A stretch of 64,000 bases of DNA from Lineus longissimus (Eukaryota; Nemertea; Pilidiophora; Heteronemertea; Lineidae). This document shows, in pieces, positions 28,301 through 37,012 of the stretch (positions are counted from its first letter, which is position 1; each line of letters starts with the position of its first letter). Below the pieces are notes generated by a model. The model saw only the letters and a program-made list of their open reading frames with translations. It was not told the origin of the DNA and ran no database searches. The DNA is taken from assembly GCF_910592395.1 (NCBI RefSeq), contig NC_088308.1:1986001-2050000 (forward strand). Direction: 5' to 3'. The translations under genes were made by a program, and so were the position numbers.

Positions 28301-31300
28301 AAACCTTATTACATTGTATATGTGTCATTGGGTTTGTCATTATTTGGCGAGTTTTGCTCTGATTCACTTGCTAAGGCTAGATTTCTATGCCTCAAGCACA
28401 TCAAAAATATATGTTTTGTTAGTGTTAAATGCTTGAGTTGCTGCTTATGACAGTGTCAACAGTTTTGGTAAATCCAATGGGAATTCAAAATGTTTGCATG
28501 GATAAACTTACTTACAACTGAAATCTTGGCTAAAGTTTCATGTCTTGAAAATCTTGATAGCTTCTGCTGTCTAGTTCATAGATGCAGTACCAGTAGTCAA
28601 GCGAATTCAAATACTTTGTTTTTTTGTTTTTTGATTTTTTTTTCCGCTTTTTTTACAATCGACATAGCGAAACCCCAACCTCTCTTTGTCAAATCAAATA
28701 CATATCGAGTTGATACACGCACTTGGCCTGGAGTACTGCGCTGCCATCTGGTAGCAACTTGACATACTGAAAAAGTGCTGATTTGGGAAGCATTCCAATT
28801 GCTGAATCTAAAATTTGTCCATCTGTGTTTGCAGGTCTCAATAGCAGGGCAACCTGTTGGTGCTGAAAGTGCCCGAGCTCAGATAAGAGTAAGTATTAGT
28901 CACAAACTTTTGTGATGTTGAAGTAGTGTATTGAAAACTTTGGTTCCGGAATTTGAATAAGATTGTGTGAATGAGGTGTCCATGATCCTTGAAGCTTATA
29001 CCTGCACCTTGATGATTCGTGTGGTAGCTCCAACTACCACTGACTACAAACAGATGAGCCATTCTCTATGATCCCTCGAAGCAAATATCAATTAAAGATG
29101 TAATCTATACTAACTCAATTCATATAGATGGAATGCTAGAACACTTTGTGCAAAGTAATTCTGCAATGAATAATGATCTTAGAGTTATATTTGTCTGTTT
29201 ATTCCAGGAGCTCTTACCTCTAGTCTTCATGTTTGAACTGCCAGTGACCGGCATCGTCCAGCCAATCCCCGACACATCCTCGCCCCACATCCAACAAATA
29301 CAACAGACTCATAACGTGACCGTCACGTTTAAACAGCGCCCTCGCATGTATATCACGACGGTGTTGGTGCGTGGCACGGTCAGTAACGCTAAAGCTGTGA
29401 AAGAGGCGACTGGTCTCGTAGTCGAACATCTGACAGGAAATTTAGGGGTAAGGCTTGGCAAACATTTTGAGGACTCACAAAGTTCTTGTTATTTATTGTT
29501 GCCAGGTCATTTGGCATTATCTCATATCTCACAACTTGAGGATGTAAGACACATGTGTGACATCGTTGTCAAGTTTGCATCATAAGGCCCTCACTGGAAC
29601 AAATTTTTTTGTCCGCCCCAGAGAAATTGTTAAAAAACGAAAGAAAGGAATTATACACACTACATGTATATGACTATGGACTATAAATTAAATTTTCTTT
29701 CAGCAATCACTTCCTGTTAGTATGACAATGGAGATAGCTCCCCAGCATCACTTATTCATCATGGGGCGCGGTGGCATGCATGTGAAACAGATCATGCAGA
29801 GAACTGGTGCTAGTATACATTTCCCTGATCCAAACAATGTCACGCCACAACGGAAGGGGACGGTCTACATCACGGGAGGCATTGAAAGTGTGTCTTTCGC
29901 AAGACAGCAACTCATCGTAAGTTGAAAGATCCTCTAGAAATTTTAATCTAAAGTGGAATTCTACCCCTTGGCAGTTGTGAAGAATTATGCAGTTTGATTT
30001 CTAATAATTTAGGGTTAGTTTGAGGTCTATGATATGGAATCATGTGGAAGTGTAATGGTATGCAATGAAAACAGTCCATCTGTGAGAACAAGGCCTCCTC
30101 ATATCTTTACCTCAGCTTTACACCCCAACAAACGGGCTGCTGGGTAGAAGAAGATGTTACATGGGGGCAACATGAATGTTCGGCAATCATACCCTGATCC
30201 TTAATGTTCCAGGGTTGCTTGCCGTTAGTCTTGATGTTCGATATGAAGGAAGATCAGGATGTAGATCAGAGTAAGTATTGTACAAGAAGCCCGATGGTCT
30301 CGTGGCTCGGGTCTTTGGACTAGCAATCAAGCGATCCCTGCTCCAAACCCCACAACTGGCGTGGGACTCCAAGCTGGTCTCTTTGTCTAGCATGCCTCAC
30401 TCCAACTAGGTCTACTAAAGGTCGGGAGAGAATTGTTGCTATCAGCCTATAAACCTTAACCTTAACCAATCACACATACATCATACATCCAAAATACTTG
30501 TGATGTCATTCTGAGTGTGTGGTACAAATGATGAGATATAACTATTACCGTTAAGTCATTCTCACTGATGTGATCTAGGGATCATAAATTTTAATCGATT
30601 TGTTTTTCAGAAAGAATTGGTCATCTTATGGAGCAGCTCGATGTCTTCATAAGCATCAAACCAAAACCAAAACAGCCAAGCAAAGTGAGTACAAAGCTGT
30701 ATTCTGATACGGCAATATTTCAATAATTTCAATATTTTCTTTTGACTACATGTACCGGTATTTGAATAACATTTACGTTTAAATTCCTTTCTTCCAGTCT
30801 GTGATTGTAAAAAGTATTGAACGGAACTCGGCGAACATGTATGAGGCTCGCCGCCTCTTGTTAGGGTTAGAACGTGACCCCGCTCTGCCACCACCTACCA
30901 AACTCGACAACTCGATCCCCGGCCTCGGCATGGGCAACCTCAGCATGATCGCCCCCAATCTACTCTCTGTGAACACCGCCAATACGTTACTGCTGATGAA
31001 TGGGCACAATACGCCTCACCCACCTGCTCAGAGTCCGGAACTGAGTCCGACATCATCGGCTCCGAGTCCCAGATGGATCACATCTCCTTCACCAGGTAAG
31101 CATTTCAAAACGAGTTGCAAGAATTCTGATTAATCATGCGTATATTTGTCAATCTCAAATCTCAAAGTTACTTTTGCTTCTTCTATGAGGAGGTGATGTA
31201 ACTGTTTTGCTGTCCATAACCATGTGTTTGGTGATGACGACGTCTGCACGTTGTCTCTCCAATGATCGAGACTTGTTTAGGTGTGTACAATCTCTGTGTT

Positions 31301-34300
31301 GGTGAGACCTTCCTCCCCTGGTACTGTCCAGACTCCTCATGATGTTGATGCACCATGCAATACAGTATGATCTCTGTTTTCAGGTTTATTCAACCCTTTC
31401 ATGCTGGTGACCCAGTCCCCTCTTTGTACCGTCCAGACTCCCTATGACGTCTATGCACAATGCAATGGTATCAAGGATTTGAATCAGAACAGTGCTTTAA
31501 TTCGAGTGCCTTCTCCTTCAGAAAAAGGTAAGTCCACAATGACATACTATGATTTCTGTATGCTGTTCTTTTTACTCGCCGCTTAATACAAGGCCAATAC
31601 GGGTAGCTTGCACTCATTTCAGTTCTTGTTAAGTCTCATCAACACCAAGCTTATGAAATGTTAGGTAATAAAATCTCCCCCTGGTACTTGCTGGTACCAG
31701 CTGTACCGGAGGCAGGTAGTCCAGAAGCACTGGGCTTGAAGCTGTCGTGACACCATTACTCGGTGTGTTGAAAAAAGACATGGCATTGGTCGAAATTCTC
31801 AGCCAGGAACGGGGGCTCCTTTTGACAACCAATTGAAAGTAGCCCAGATTAGGAAACTGTATGCCTTAATTTGGTTATGGTATTTTTCAGGTGCTAGCAG
31901 TAATAATGGTAGCAGTAGTACAAATAGTCCCATTCAGAGTCCGTGTCAGAGTCCCAGCGAGCTAGTGGGCTCTAAAGTCTCCTTGCCTCTCCCAGCTAGC
32001 TCACCCCTGACAGTCAACAATGGTAAGCCAGTGTTTAGTTCTTCACCATCCATTGTTCATCCTCTCATATTAGTTGTTGTATAAAAGTTCAATGTTTTGC
32101 TTTATATTTTGCGAATGTTTTTCGTAAACTTTGATATCTTTTGTTATTGTTTCAGTTGATACACATAGACATATTCACAATGGTAGCTTCCAGGATATAA
32201 TAATACAGAAGAGGACATCGCCTAACAATAGTGGGTCTAGGGCCGAGTTAATGGGCATGAGGCAGCCGCCTGGGTTACCTGCACCACCTGGCTTACAGGG
32301 ACCACCTCAGGGCAGCTACCAGGACATGGTCATACAGAAGAGGCCTTCACCTAACAACAGTGGCTCCCGGATGGAGTTGACGGGTATGAGACAGCCACCA
32401 GGCTTGCCAGGTAGGAATCTGTCATCTGGGTTTTCCAATCCAAATGATCACATAAAACTATTTGCTGTAGAATCAAGATCCTGATGATATGGCTAAAGTT
32501 CTCATTCAAAGTCGAGCTGGATCTTAAAATTGTGTTACAGGGCTGTCAAAATAGAAAATCTAAAGTCCATGTACACCAAAGTTGCTGTTTTATGAAACCA
32601 TGTAATAAAATAACCACGAATATTTCCAGGATCTTAGTTTTACATTTCACTTTTCAGTCGACCCAAGGAAACTAACTCCAAATGGTGGTTACTTGGACAT
32701 AGTCATCTCCCCCAGCAATAGCGGATCAGGGCAAGACTTGCGCGGCATACGCCAGCCCTCTGGCTCCCCCTGTTTAAACCAGTCGATCCTTCTTGAAGAC
32801 AGCGTGAGGAATGCCCCATTCCAGTATGCAGAATATGCTGATAACCTCATGGCATTGCAGCTTGAAAGGTAAGTGATGCTATGATCAACAGTCCTCTATC
32901 ATAATAGACCATCGATTTTTAAAAGCCAACAATGGCCAAGAACGTTCTCTCCAAAATACTGATATTTTATTTCTATCTTTCAGTAACACTATGGACAAGC
33001 TGTCAGAGTCGAGCGTCGAGTCGGATGGCTCCGACAAAGGACAGCTAAGCTGTGACAGGAAGGCCCCAGGCGCTGAGAGGCCCTCAAATGTTGGCACTCT
33101 CTTCACGAATAACTCACCCTTCCCTTTCGATTATGAGCAGAAGAAGAAGTTGGCCACGAAAGGTAAAGAACTTCCTTCCTGCACAGCTCTTTGTGGGAAA
33201 CTACACGAATTTAGTAAAATCAATTTTTGTATGAACCATGATTGCTGAGATCCACTTGGCCTTGGGTCCCAAAATAACAAATAAGAGAAACAAAACTTTG
33301 AAGAAAATCTGTCCCGTCAATGAGATTTTGTCTTGGTATTCTACTAAGATAACTCTGTTGTTACATCTTTTCATATTTAGCCATGCAGAAGAAGCCAGAT
33401 GGCGAGTCGCGAATACCCACCGACATCTGGTCAGGCTTGGGCTTCTCCAAGTCTATGCCAGAATCAGCTATTCGAGAACAACGGCGCAAGCAGGCGAATA
33501 TGAGAGCGTTCAATGGCCTGACTGGTCCTAACGGAGTGATCAGCGAAGGAACAGAGGTGAGACATTTTATTCGAGCAGAGGCTTTTACTATGCACACCTT
33601 ATACCATGCACACCTTGAACTGGCTGCATGAACATGGGTATATTCTTTCCTTGGCACGAAGTATTCGTCAGTCATCATATGTTTACTCGTATTAATAACA
33701 TCTTTAGTGTTGTCAGGTTGAGCGTGCCAGGTTGTCCTAGATTGACCACTCATCTTGAGGTAATACCGTAGTACAGTCCTGATATGGAAACTAGGTCATG
33801 TTATGCTTTCAAACCATATCCATTTATCCCCGATTGTATTTCATTCCAGCCTGTAAATGGTGACATTGACCGTGATCCTTGGAAGGACTCAAGAATGAGG
33901 ACAAATATTGAAGTTCCAATTTCGGCTGCACCCGGTGACTTCCCGTACACCAGGAATAGAATGGGTAAACGTCTAGAAAGCACCGGGGCCACCTAGGATT
34001 CTGCCTACTTCTCCCTGCAAAAAACCAACAAGTCCAATTTTTTAATGCCATTGCATGGTCATAGCATGGTCCCCAACTCCCCGACGTTCACCATCAAGTT
34101 GACTAAAAGCTGAAGTGGAGAACTTCGTCAATGGTCTTTGATAGTTCATGAGCCAAGGATAATGATGGTCGTCATGATAGTCTGATTCTGATCGAAAAAA
34201 GTAATCCATGTTGTGATTTATTTTCAGAATCCACATCCCGCCTTGGCAGTATGAGTAACCACATGGATGCCCCCGGCACATGGAACTTGAACAATGAGGA

Positions 34301-35158
34301 CCAGGATTTGGTTGACTTGTTCAGTAAAATAGGCCTTGGCAAATATGCTGACTTGTTTCAGCAACAAGAGGTGAGAGATGGTTTTGATAGAATCTTCGAA
34401 CCAAGGTTTTGTACCGAATACACAGCATAATTGCAAGTGTGCAGAAAGGCCGTACTGGTAATCTCTTGTTGAGCTGGAATACATTCAGTTTTGGTCATGA
34501 GAGGATGTCGAAGGAAGAATTCGTTCTCAACTTGTCCTCCTTTTATCTCCAGATTGACATGGCGACGTTCATGACATTGACGGACCAAGACTTGAAAGAA
34601 CTTGGTATTTCAACGTTTGGAGCGAGACGGAAGATGCTCCTTGCTATCGCTGGTAAGGTGAAAAACATCATTTTGTTGTCTTTGGATACCATACATGTAT
34701 ACTTCAATAGGCTTTAATTGTTTAATAGAAAGTACTCGAACAGTCATGCTGCAGTTGCTCACGAGATGATAACATGTTTGGAGATCTGGCACACTCACAC
34801 TGCACAGTGCCCAAACACAGCTGCATGAAACAATGAAACTCCTCTACTCTGCCATTAGGCTGCATGAGAGAAAGCTCTCCACTGGTTTAAAGTTTCTTGG
34901 GTAAGATTTTGGCAATTCTTAAGTGCAGTACAGGATACATGAAGTAATCTATAACACTTGTGTTTTTCATAACACTTCAACTATTCCTTCTCTGTTTTAG
35001 ATTTAAGCAAGAAGCAGTCGCTATTCCCACCATCGCCGAGTCCAAGCCCGAGTATTCCAACGTTCACAGAACCTCCGAGCAATCCTTTTGCGGAGAAAGC
35101 GCCGAGTACCTTGATGGTGCGACGTCATGACATCATCAGCCAGAGTGGCCGATGGTGA
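13317..35158 (+). CDS. BICC1: Bicaudal-C (BicC/BICC1) RNA-binding protein, 20 coding exons, 5' exon missing
   Basis: Bicaudal-C represses and localises maternal and developmental mRNAs. In flies and vertebrates it recruits the CCR4-NOT deadenylase and polymerises through its SAM domain into cytoplasmic granules. Twenty exons join with matching phases and GT-AG borders, giving about 966 residues to the stop; vertebrate BICC1 is about 974. Visible in order: a KH-like segment with WPSKLKIGAKSKK, a KH domain with GKGG (VIGKGGNNIKK), a KH-like segment without GXXG (ELLPLVFMFELP), a KH domain with GRGG (IMGRGGMHVKQ), KPKPKQPSK, a Ser/Pro-rich linker, the conserved FDYEQKKKLATK and WSGLGFSKSMP, a SAM domain, and C-terminal SGRW as in vertebrate BICC1. 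The first coding exon, expected to hold the extreme N-terminus, was not recognised and may lie upstream of the window. Orthology is very secure; the exon borders are read by eye. Confidence 0.97.
13710..13779 (+). CDS. BICC1: BicC exon, first KH-like segment
   Basis: A 70-bp exon lies between CCTTTTAG and GTGAGT. It encodes VMHMTETHISWPSKLKIGAK followed by SKK; the WPSKLKIGAKSKK string matches vertebrate BICC1 exactly. It ends with one base (G) of the next codon, which joins AT of the following exon to give Asp. Confidence 0.96.
18090..18190. promoter_or_regulatory. CpG-rich island with E-box and YY1-like motif
   Basis: Within an A+T-rich intron this block has clustered CpGs, CACGTG at about 18137 and GCCGCCATTGA just after it, resembling a YY1 site. 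A regulatory role is inferred from composition and motifs only. Confidence 0.3.
19284..19340 (+). promoter_or_regulatory. Possible internal BicC promoter: NRF1 palindrome and TATA-like run
   Basis: TGCGCATGCGCA (19284-19295) is a perfect copy of the NRF1 consensus palindrome. CATATATATAC follows at 19329-19339, then GAAGATGGC. The site is in BicC intron 2, about 1.3 kb before a coding-like block, so it could serve an alternative first exon. The motif is seen; activity is inferred. Confidence 0.4.
20590..20752 (+). CDS. Candidate alternative first exon of BicC
   Basis: A G+C-richer open block in an A+T-rich intron. From ATG at 20605 it encodes MLPMYRHIWSAPDNLPAQQM and continues RNAPPGYTPRPRMQVAGMKD to a possible donor AGCAG|GTGGGG near 20752. 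That leaves one base G, the same phase as the constitutive exon at 13710, so it would join the 21946 exon as S-A-D-P-H-I in frame. No homologue is recognised, the donor is weak, and a minus-strand frame is also open here. Confidence 0.35.
21946..22025 (+). CDS. BICC1: BicC exon, end of first KH-like segment
   Basis: An 80-bp exon lies between TCTTGCAG and GTAAGT, in phase with the previous exon (G|AT). It encodes DPHIKIAGTPAAVANAKDRI and then MEVLDTK, matching vertebrate DPHIKVSG...MSVLDTK. The intron before it is 8.2 kb, the largest in the gene within this window. Confidence 0.96.
25040..25140 (+). repeat. SINE 3'-core-like remnant
   Basis: CTTGGGGCAAGGCACTTAAC at 25048-25067 resembles the conserved central or 3' part found in several animal SINE families (GGCAAGGCACTTAAC). 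No tRNA head or tail is clear nearby, so this is probably a truncated copy. Confidence 0.4.
26430..26828. mobile_element. piggyBac-type MITE with TTAA target duplication
   Basis: Terminal inverted repeats CTCTTTCAGTGCC (26430 on) and its complement GGCACTGAAAGAG (to 26828) are bounded by TTAA at 26426-26429 and 26829-26832. The TTAA duplication and CTCTTT-type end are the hallmarks of piggyBac-family elements. It is 399 bp with no transposase, so it is non-autonomous. It ends 31 bp before the exon at 26860. Confidence 0.85.
26860..27018 (+). CDS. BICC1: BicC exon encoding the KH domain with GKGG loop
   Basis: A 159-bp, 53-codon exon lies between TCTTTTCAG and GTAGGA, phase 0 at both ends. 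It starts SNRVTLKMDVSHTEHSHVIG and holds the RNA-contacting GKGG loop, then IHFPDSNRNNQAEKSNQ. It is nearly identical to vertebrate BICC1, the most conserved exon here. A MITE ends 31 bp before it (see findings). Confidence 0.98.
27019..28834. other. BicC intron
   Basis: A 1.8-kb intron with no gene. Near 27120-27220 there is a short degenerate tandem repeat built on GGGCATCATAGATTCT. A T-rich run lies at about 28617-28650. Nothing else was recognised. Confidence 0.6.
28835..28888 (+). CDS. BICC1: BicC short exon closing the GKGG KH domain
   Basis: A 54-bp, 18-codon exon lies between TTTGCAG and GTAAGT and is phase 0. It encodes VSIAGQPVGAESARAQIR, matching vertebrate VSIAGQPAGVESARVRIR, the last strand and helix of the KH fold. 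Confidence 0.95.
29208..29447 (+). CDS. BICC1: BicC exon encoding the degenerate KH-like segment
   Basis: A 240-bp, 80-codon exon lies between ATTCCAG and GTAAGG, phase 0. It starts ELLPLVFMFELPVTGIVQPI and includes VTVTFKQRPRMYITTVLVRG and VKEATGLVVEHLTG. The KH-like fold here has no GXXG loop, as in other BicC proteins. Confidence 0.97.
29704..29916 (+). CDS. BICC1: BicC exon encoding the KH domain with GRGG loop
   Basis: A 213-bp, 71-codon exon lies between TCTTTCAG and GTAAGT, phase 0. It encodes APQHHLFIMGRGGMHVKQIM, then QRTGASIHFPDP and a closing helix ending in SFARQQLI. GRGG is the RNA-gripping loop; the vertebrate equivalent reads GRNG. Confidence 0.97.
30213..30270 (+). CDS. BICC1: BicC exon after the second GXXG KH domain
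   Basis: A 58-bp exon lies between TGTTCCAG and GTAAGT. It encodes GCLPLVLMFDMKEDQDVDQ, like vertebrate GCLPLVLMFDMKEEIEVDP. It ends with one base (A) that joins AA of the next exon to make Lys. The 340-bp intron that follows holds a SINE. Confidence 0.95.
30290..30466 (+). repeat. tRNA-derived SINE in BicC intron
   Basis: The head GATGGTCTCGTGGCTCGG followed by TTGGACTAGCAATCAAG resembles a tRNA 5' half and anticodon arm. CTGCTCCAAACCCC is a degraded B box. The 3' end carries the short tandem tail CCTTAACCTTAACC at about 30453. It fills much of the 340-bp intron. Confidence 0.55.
30611..30684 (+). CDS. BICC1: BicC exon with KPKPKQPSK
   Basis: A 74-bp exon lies between TTTTTCAG and GTGAGT. 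Phase-corrected, it encodes KRIGHLMEQLDVFISIKPKP followed by KQPSK, matching the vertebrate LMEQLDVFISIKPKPKQPSK segment. Confidence 0.96.
30798..31095 (+). CDS. BICC1: BicC exon, last KH-like helix and start of Ser/Pro linker
   Basis: A 298-bp exon lies between TTCCAG and GTAAGC. It begins SVIVKSIERNSANMYEARRL (vertebrate SVIVKSVERNALNMYEARKC) and then runs into a low-complexity linker rich in Pro, Ser, Leu and Asn (SPELSPTSSAPSPRW). It ends in phase 1. Confidence 0.95.
31384..31527 (+). CDS. BICC1: BicC linker exon
   Basis: A 144-bp exon lies between TTTTCAG and GTAAGT, phase 1 at both ends, so it could be skipped without breaking the frame. It encodes GLFNPFMLVTQSPLCTVQTP and then a polar tail ending in PSPSEKG. 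It is weakly conserved; support comes from splice sites and phase. Confidence 0.85.
31891..32022 (+). CDS. BICC1: BicC linker exon, Ser-rich
   Basis: A 132-bp exon lies between TTTTTCAG and GTAAGC, phase 1 at both ends and therefore skippable. It encodes a Ser/Asn/Pro-rich disordered segment (ASSNNGSSSTNSPIQSPCQS). No homology is recognised beyond composition. Confidence 0.83.
32156..32410 (+). CDS. BICC1: BicC linker exon with two tandem copies of an NSGSR/MRQPPGLP motif
   Basis: A 255-bp exon lies between GTTTCAG and GTAGGA, phase 1 at both ends. After VDTHRHIH it encodes two copies of a roughly 33-residue unit: 32179-32280 and 32311-32409, separated by APPGLQGPPQ. Shared blocks are QKR-SPNNSGSR and GMRQPPGLP. 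A third, diverged copy is in the next exon. The repeat is not in the vertebrate BICC1 that I know and may be lineage-specific. Confidence 0.9.
32658..32868 (+). CDS. BICC1: BicC linker exon with a third, diverged motif copy
   Basis: A 211-bp exon lies between TTTTCAG and GTAAGT; it enters in phase 1 and leaves in phase 2. Residues encoded by 32681-32770 (NGGYLDIVISPSNSGSGQDL and then RGIRQPSGSP) are a degenerate third copy of the repeat in the preceding exon. The rest includes AEYADNLMALQLE, possibly a short helix. Confidence 0.9.
32984..33162 (+). CDS. BICC1: BicC exon with conserved FDYEQKKKLATK
   Basis: A 179-bp exon lies between CTTTCAG and GTAAAG. It encodes SNTMDKLSESSVESDGSDKG, then RKAPGAERPSN and FDYEQKKKLATK. 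The last block matches vertebrate FDYEQKKLLATK and marks the conserved linker region of BicC proteins. Confidence 0.95.
33381..33556 (+). CDS. BICC1: BicC exon with WSGLGFSKSMP
   Basis: A 176-bp exon lies between ATATTTAG and GTGAGA. It starts AMQKKPDGESRIPTDIWSGL and continues GFSKSMPESAIREQRRK, corresponding to vertebrate TNTWSGLGFSKSMPAETIKE. This block is one of the best-conserved non-domain stretches in the family. Confidence 0.96.
33850..33964 (+). CDS. BICC1: BicC exon before the SAM domain
   Basis: A 115-bp exon lies between CATTCCAG and GTAAAC; it starts in phase 0 and ends in phase 1. It encodes PVNGDIDRDPWKDSRMRTNI and a short tail ending RNRMG. The WKDSR pattern resembles vertebrate DNWRDRNG upstream of SAM. 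Weakly conserved. Confidence 0.86.
34228..34370 (+). CDS. BICC1: BicC exon, first half of SAM domain
   Basis: A 143-bp exon lies between TTTTCAG and GTGAGA. After a linker it encodes DLVDLFSKIGLGKYADLFQQ followed by QE, the first helices of SAM; vertebrate ELFSKLGLGKYTDVFQQQE is almost the same. This domain makes the head-to-tail polymer. Confidence 0.97.
34553..34652 (+). CDS. BICC1: BicC exon, second half of SAM domain
   Basis: A 100-bp exon lies between TATCTCCAG and GTAAGG. It encodes IDMATFMTLTDQDLKELGIS and TFGARRKMLLAIA, matching vertebrate LTDQDLKELGITTFGARRKMLLAIS. The last helix carries the Arg/Lys cluster of the polymer interface. Confidence 0.97.
35001..35158 (+). CDS. BICC1: BicC last coding exon, C-terminus SGRW
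   Basis: A 158-bp coding part follows CTGTTTTAG and reads to TGA at 35156-35158. It encodes DLSKKQSLFPPSPSPSPSIP and ends HDIISQSGRW. Vertebrate BICC1 also ends in SGRW, which confirms frame and terminus. Confidence 0.95.
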
Positions 35159-36020
35159 TAGAGGAATATTGCATGTGTAAATCATCGACAAAAATCTTGG
35201 AATTTTATGATTGTGGACCTTAGCTATCAATAATGCATTTTGTTTAAAAAAACAGAAGATTTCACTTTTGCTACAGAAGAGCTAAAAGAAGTCTCAGATA
35301 TTACCTTTGGAAAATTGCTAGCTGGTTAGCATGCACGTCATCTCAGATATTACTTTTGGAAAATTGCTAGCTGGTTAGCATGCACGTCATCACAGATATT
35401 ACTTTTGGAAAATTGCTAGCTGGTTAGCATGCACGTCATCTCAGATATTACCTTTGGAAAATTGCTAGCTGGTGATAATTAGCATGCACGTCATCTCAGA
35501 TATTACTGTTGGAAAATTGCTAGCTGGTTAGCATGCACGTCATCTCAGATATTACTTTTGGAAAATTGCTAGCTGGTTAGCATGCACGACAGACGAAGAA
35601 CAGAAGTCACTTTTCTCTCAATTTCTTGGGAGCGTCGCACTTTCAGTGGATGCACTGATGGCAAAGGATACATTCTTTTGGGTCACAAATCTGTGTCAGT
35701 TGTGATATTTTTGGTTGTACATGTTGTCGTGGGACAACTATTGATGCGGAGCACTTCTTTGAGATGGCGAGATGTCAGTTCTTTTATGAAAAAAACATGC
35801 ATATTTTGTGCTGAAATTTAAAGATCTGTATATTTTTGGTGCTCTGTGGTGGAAGTGGCACTTTTTTTGAATTTGAAGAAGTCTTGTTTATTGATTTAGA
35901 AGGTAAATCATTTGCCGAGTTTAATCATAAAAATATGATAATTTTTGATTGTCATTGTAATCCACAGTTGAGAAGTCACCTGTTGGGTTTATATATCAAT
36001 AAAAATGGTCAAATCTCTCA
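35159..36020 (+). other. Probable BicC 3' UTR
   Basis: Non-coding sequence follows the BicC stop. It contains a 49-bp tandem repeat and the first AATAAA at 35998-36003, a possible polyadenylation signal. Further AATAAA signals occur at 37929 and 38713, so the UTR may be much longer. The extent is inferred. Confidence 0.5.
35295..35588 (+). repeat. Six-copy 49-bp tandem repeat after the BicC stop codon
   Basis: Units start at 35295, 35344, 35393, 35442, 35497 and 35546. Five are 49 bp or close; the fourth has a 6-bp insertion. Each unit holds GCTAGCTGGTTAGC, able to form a short stem (GCTAG/TTAGC), then ATGCACGTCAT. Copies differ at only one or a few positions, so the expansion is recent or is being homogenised. 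The array starts 137 bp after the stop and is probably in the 3' UTR. Confidence 0.92.
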
Positions 36021-36807
36021 AAGAATCTTTTCAATTCATCAAGTTGTCCTGTTTGTAGTTTCAAGTCTGTGATATATCTCGGTTGACAACCTGTGATTTC
36101 ATCCAATTTCGATTAATAGATTTGCTAACTAAGGTCCACGTTCTTTTGTTAGTGTTTCTTCAGAGATCGCCACATTCTGCATAATATTGAGATGTTAGCA
36201 TTTTAACCGGGTTCGAAAGACTTATGGTCATATGATGAGCATGAACACGTTTATTTATAGTCGGATGCCGAGTCACTTCTCACGTTTTTGAGCAGGATAT
36301 AAAATATTGACAATGGCATGATACGTTCCTGCTCACAGCATCTTTTGATATGTCTTATAACAGTTTCTTTTCTGAATGAAATTATCAAATTCAATTCTTG
36401 ACGAATTTATGAATTGAAATTGAAATTTCGCCCAAATGACAAATGTGAGAAAGACAAGTTGGCAACATGGTTGAATGTCAGATTTGTTCTGCATCAAAAT
36501 GGTTAATGTTGCCAGTTTGTTTGGTGTAAATAACATTTTAGAAAAGTGTAAACATCGGTGAGAAAGTACCTCTGGTGAAGCCATTAGTAATTAGCATCGT
36601 AGCACAAAGTGTGTGTTGACTTGTGATAACGTCCATGACCATAATTGTGTTGTGTGATATGGCACTTGTACTTGCACCAAACAGCCTTTTATTTAGTTAC
36701 AAAATGTAAGATTTAATCTTTGAGGATTTGAGAGCAGTATTGGAAGATACACTTCATTCAAATTTCGCCGCTTTTGTAGTTTGGAATATTTCTTAAAAAG
36801 TTGCTCT

Positions 36808-37012
36808 CAGTCCACAAGGCGTTAAATCTCCGACTTTGTGGACATTGTGGGTTCGATCTCTGAAGAAATGTTGCACTGTGTCAGGTCACCTGACCCAGAT
36901 TGGCTGCACAATCAACTCCAAGCTGTAAGAGGGGGACATCTCTCATTGGTCATTGCCATGGCAACCGTTGCTAAGTTACCCTAAATTTAGTTATTGTTGT
37001 TATTATTTTTAC
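36808..37012 (+). repeat. tRNA-derived SINE with TTATTG-rich tail
   Basis: The head has AAGGCGTTAAATCTCCGACT, similar to a tRNA-Ser or tRNA-Leu 5' half, and GGTTCGATCTC (36850-36860) as a B box. A body with CTGACCCAGATTGGCTGCAC follows, ending in a simple tail of TTATTGTTGTTATTATTT type. The order of head, body and tail is that of a SINE. Confidence 0.6.

Noticed and set aside
33361-33753. 130-codon minus-strand frame
   Set aside because: Antisense shadow of the BicC exon at 33381-33556.
36811-36862. Possible tRNA gene
   Set aside because: B box is good, but the acceptor stem and D arm do not fold to a cloverleaf and a simple-repeat tail follows; it is a SINE.
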